From NCBI GenBank assembly GCA_007120815.1, contig SKMY01000098.1, positions 1-5,575 on the forward strand: DNA of 5,575 nt, in the 5' to 3' direction. Position 1 is the first letter of the stretch. Each line of letters begins with the position of its first letter. Origin of the DNA: Syntrophomonadaceae bacterium. Its GTDB lineage: Bacteria; Bacillota_D; Dethiobacteria; DTU022; UBA8154. This document shows positions 5,512 to 5,575 of the stretch, piece after piece. The notes under the pieces were generated by a model that did not search any database, was not told the origin of the DNA, and saw nothing but the letters and a program-made list of their open reading frames with translations. Made by a program: the position numbers and the translations under genes.

Positions 5512-5575
5512 TTATGGTTTTTCCTGGCCATAATGACTCAGGAAACTTTCTCGTAAAGCACGTACTTCTTCATTA
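5512..5575 (-). CDS. C-terminal end of an unidentified gene upstream of surE (cut by window edge)
   Basis: An open frame runs from the right edge to a TAA at 5514-5512, giving 20 residues ending ALRESFLSHYGQEKP. The charged, leucine-spaced composition looks like a real helical C-terminus, and no stop interrupts the frame. The stop lies 47 bases before the surE TTG start, close enough for co-transcription. I do not recognise the family; the fragment is too short to assign. Confidence 0.45.
   Translation of the reverse strand, partial: NEEVRALRESFLSHYGQEKP

Noticed and set aside
1..5575. Mobile element, CRISPR array, defence system or RNA gene
   Set aside because: No transposase, integrase, long terminal repeats, regularly spaced repeats or tRNA/rRNA-like sequence was seen.

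Overview
This looks like a chromosomal stretch from a low-to-medium GC, Gram-positive-type bacterium, most likely a clostridial (Peptococcaceae/Desulfotomaculum-like) anaerobe. The pointers are strong GGAGG-type Shine-Dalgarno sites, a textbook TTGACT-17-TATAAT promoter, GTG and TTG starts that follow good ribosome sites, and a possible CcpA/LacI-type operator. The lineage is inferred; no rRNA or marker gene is present.

Layout from left to right: the first 77 codons of rtcB (RNA ligase) on the minus strand, cut by the left edge; a 228-base divergent regulatory region; mtaD (5-methylthioadenosine/S-adenosylhomocysteine deaminase) on the plus strand; a convergent 3' region with a shared hairpin terminator; then three complete minus-strand genes. 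Read in transcription order these are surE (5'-nucleotidase), adenosine kinase and ahcY (S-adenosylhomocysteine hydrolase). The last 20 codons of an unidentified minus-strand gene lie at the right edge, upstream of surE.

The shared theme is disposal of by-products of S-adenosylmethionine (SAM) use. AhcY splits S-adenosylhomocysteine (SAH) into homocysteine and adenosine, and the kinase, encoded just upstream in the same apparent operon, traps adenosine as AMP. MtaD, transcribed towards them, deaminates SAH and methylthioadenosine instead. The window therefore encodes two competing exits from SAH. SurE could run the opposite reaction to the kinase (AMP to adenosine), though SurE enzymes are broad in specificity.

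The richest non-coding DNA is 4447-4672, between surE and the kinase gene. It holds the kinase-ahcY promoter, a 14/14 match to the Bacillus cre consensus about 63 bases upstream of the predicted transcription start, and several inverted repeats. The mtaD leader (about 350-459) can form two mutually exclusive pairings, one of which covers the ribosome site. I saw no mobile element, CRISPR array, tRNA, rRNA or known SAM/SAH riboswitch. Overall this is a coherent core-metabolism region; I found no convincing undescribed system, and the regulatory signals are the parts most worth testing.
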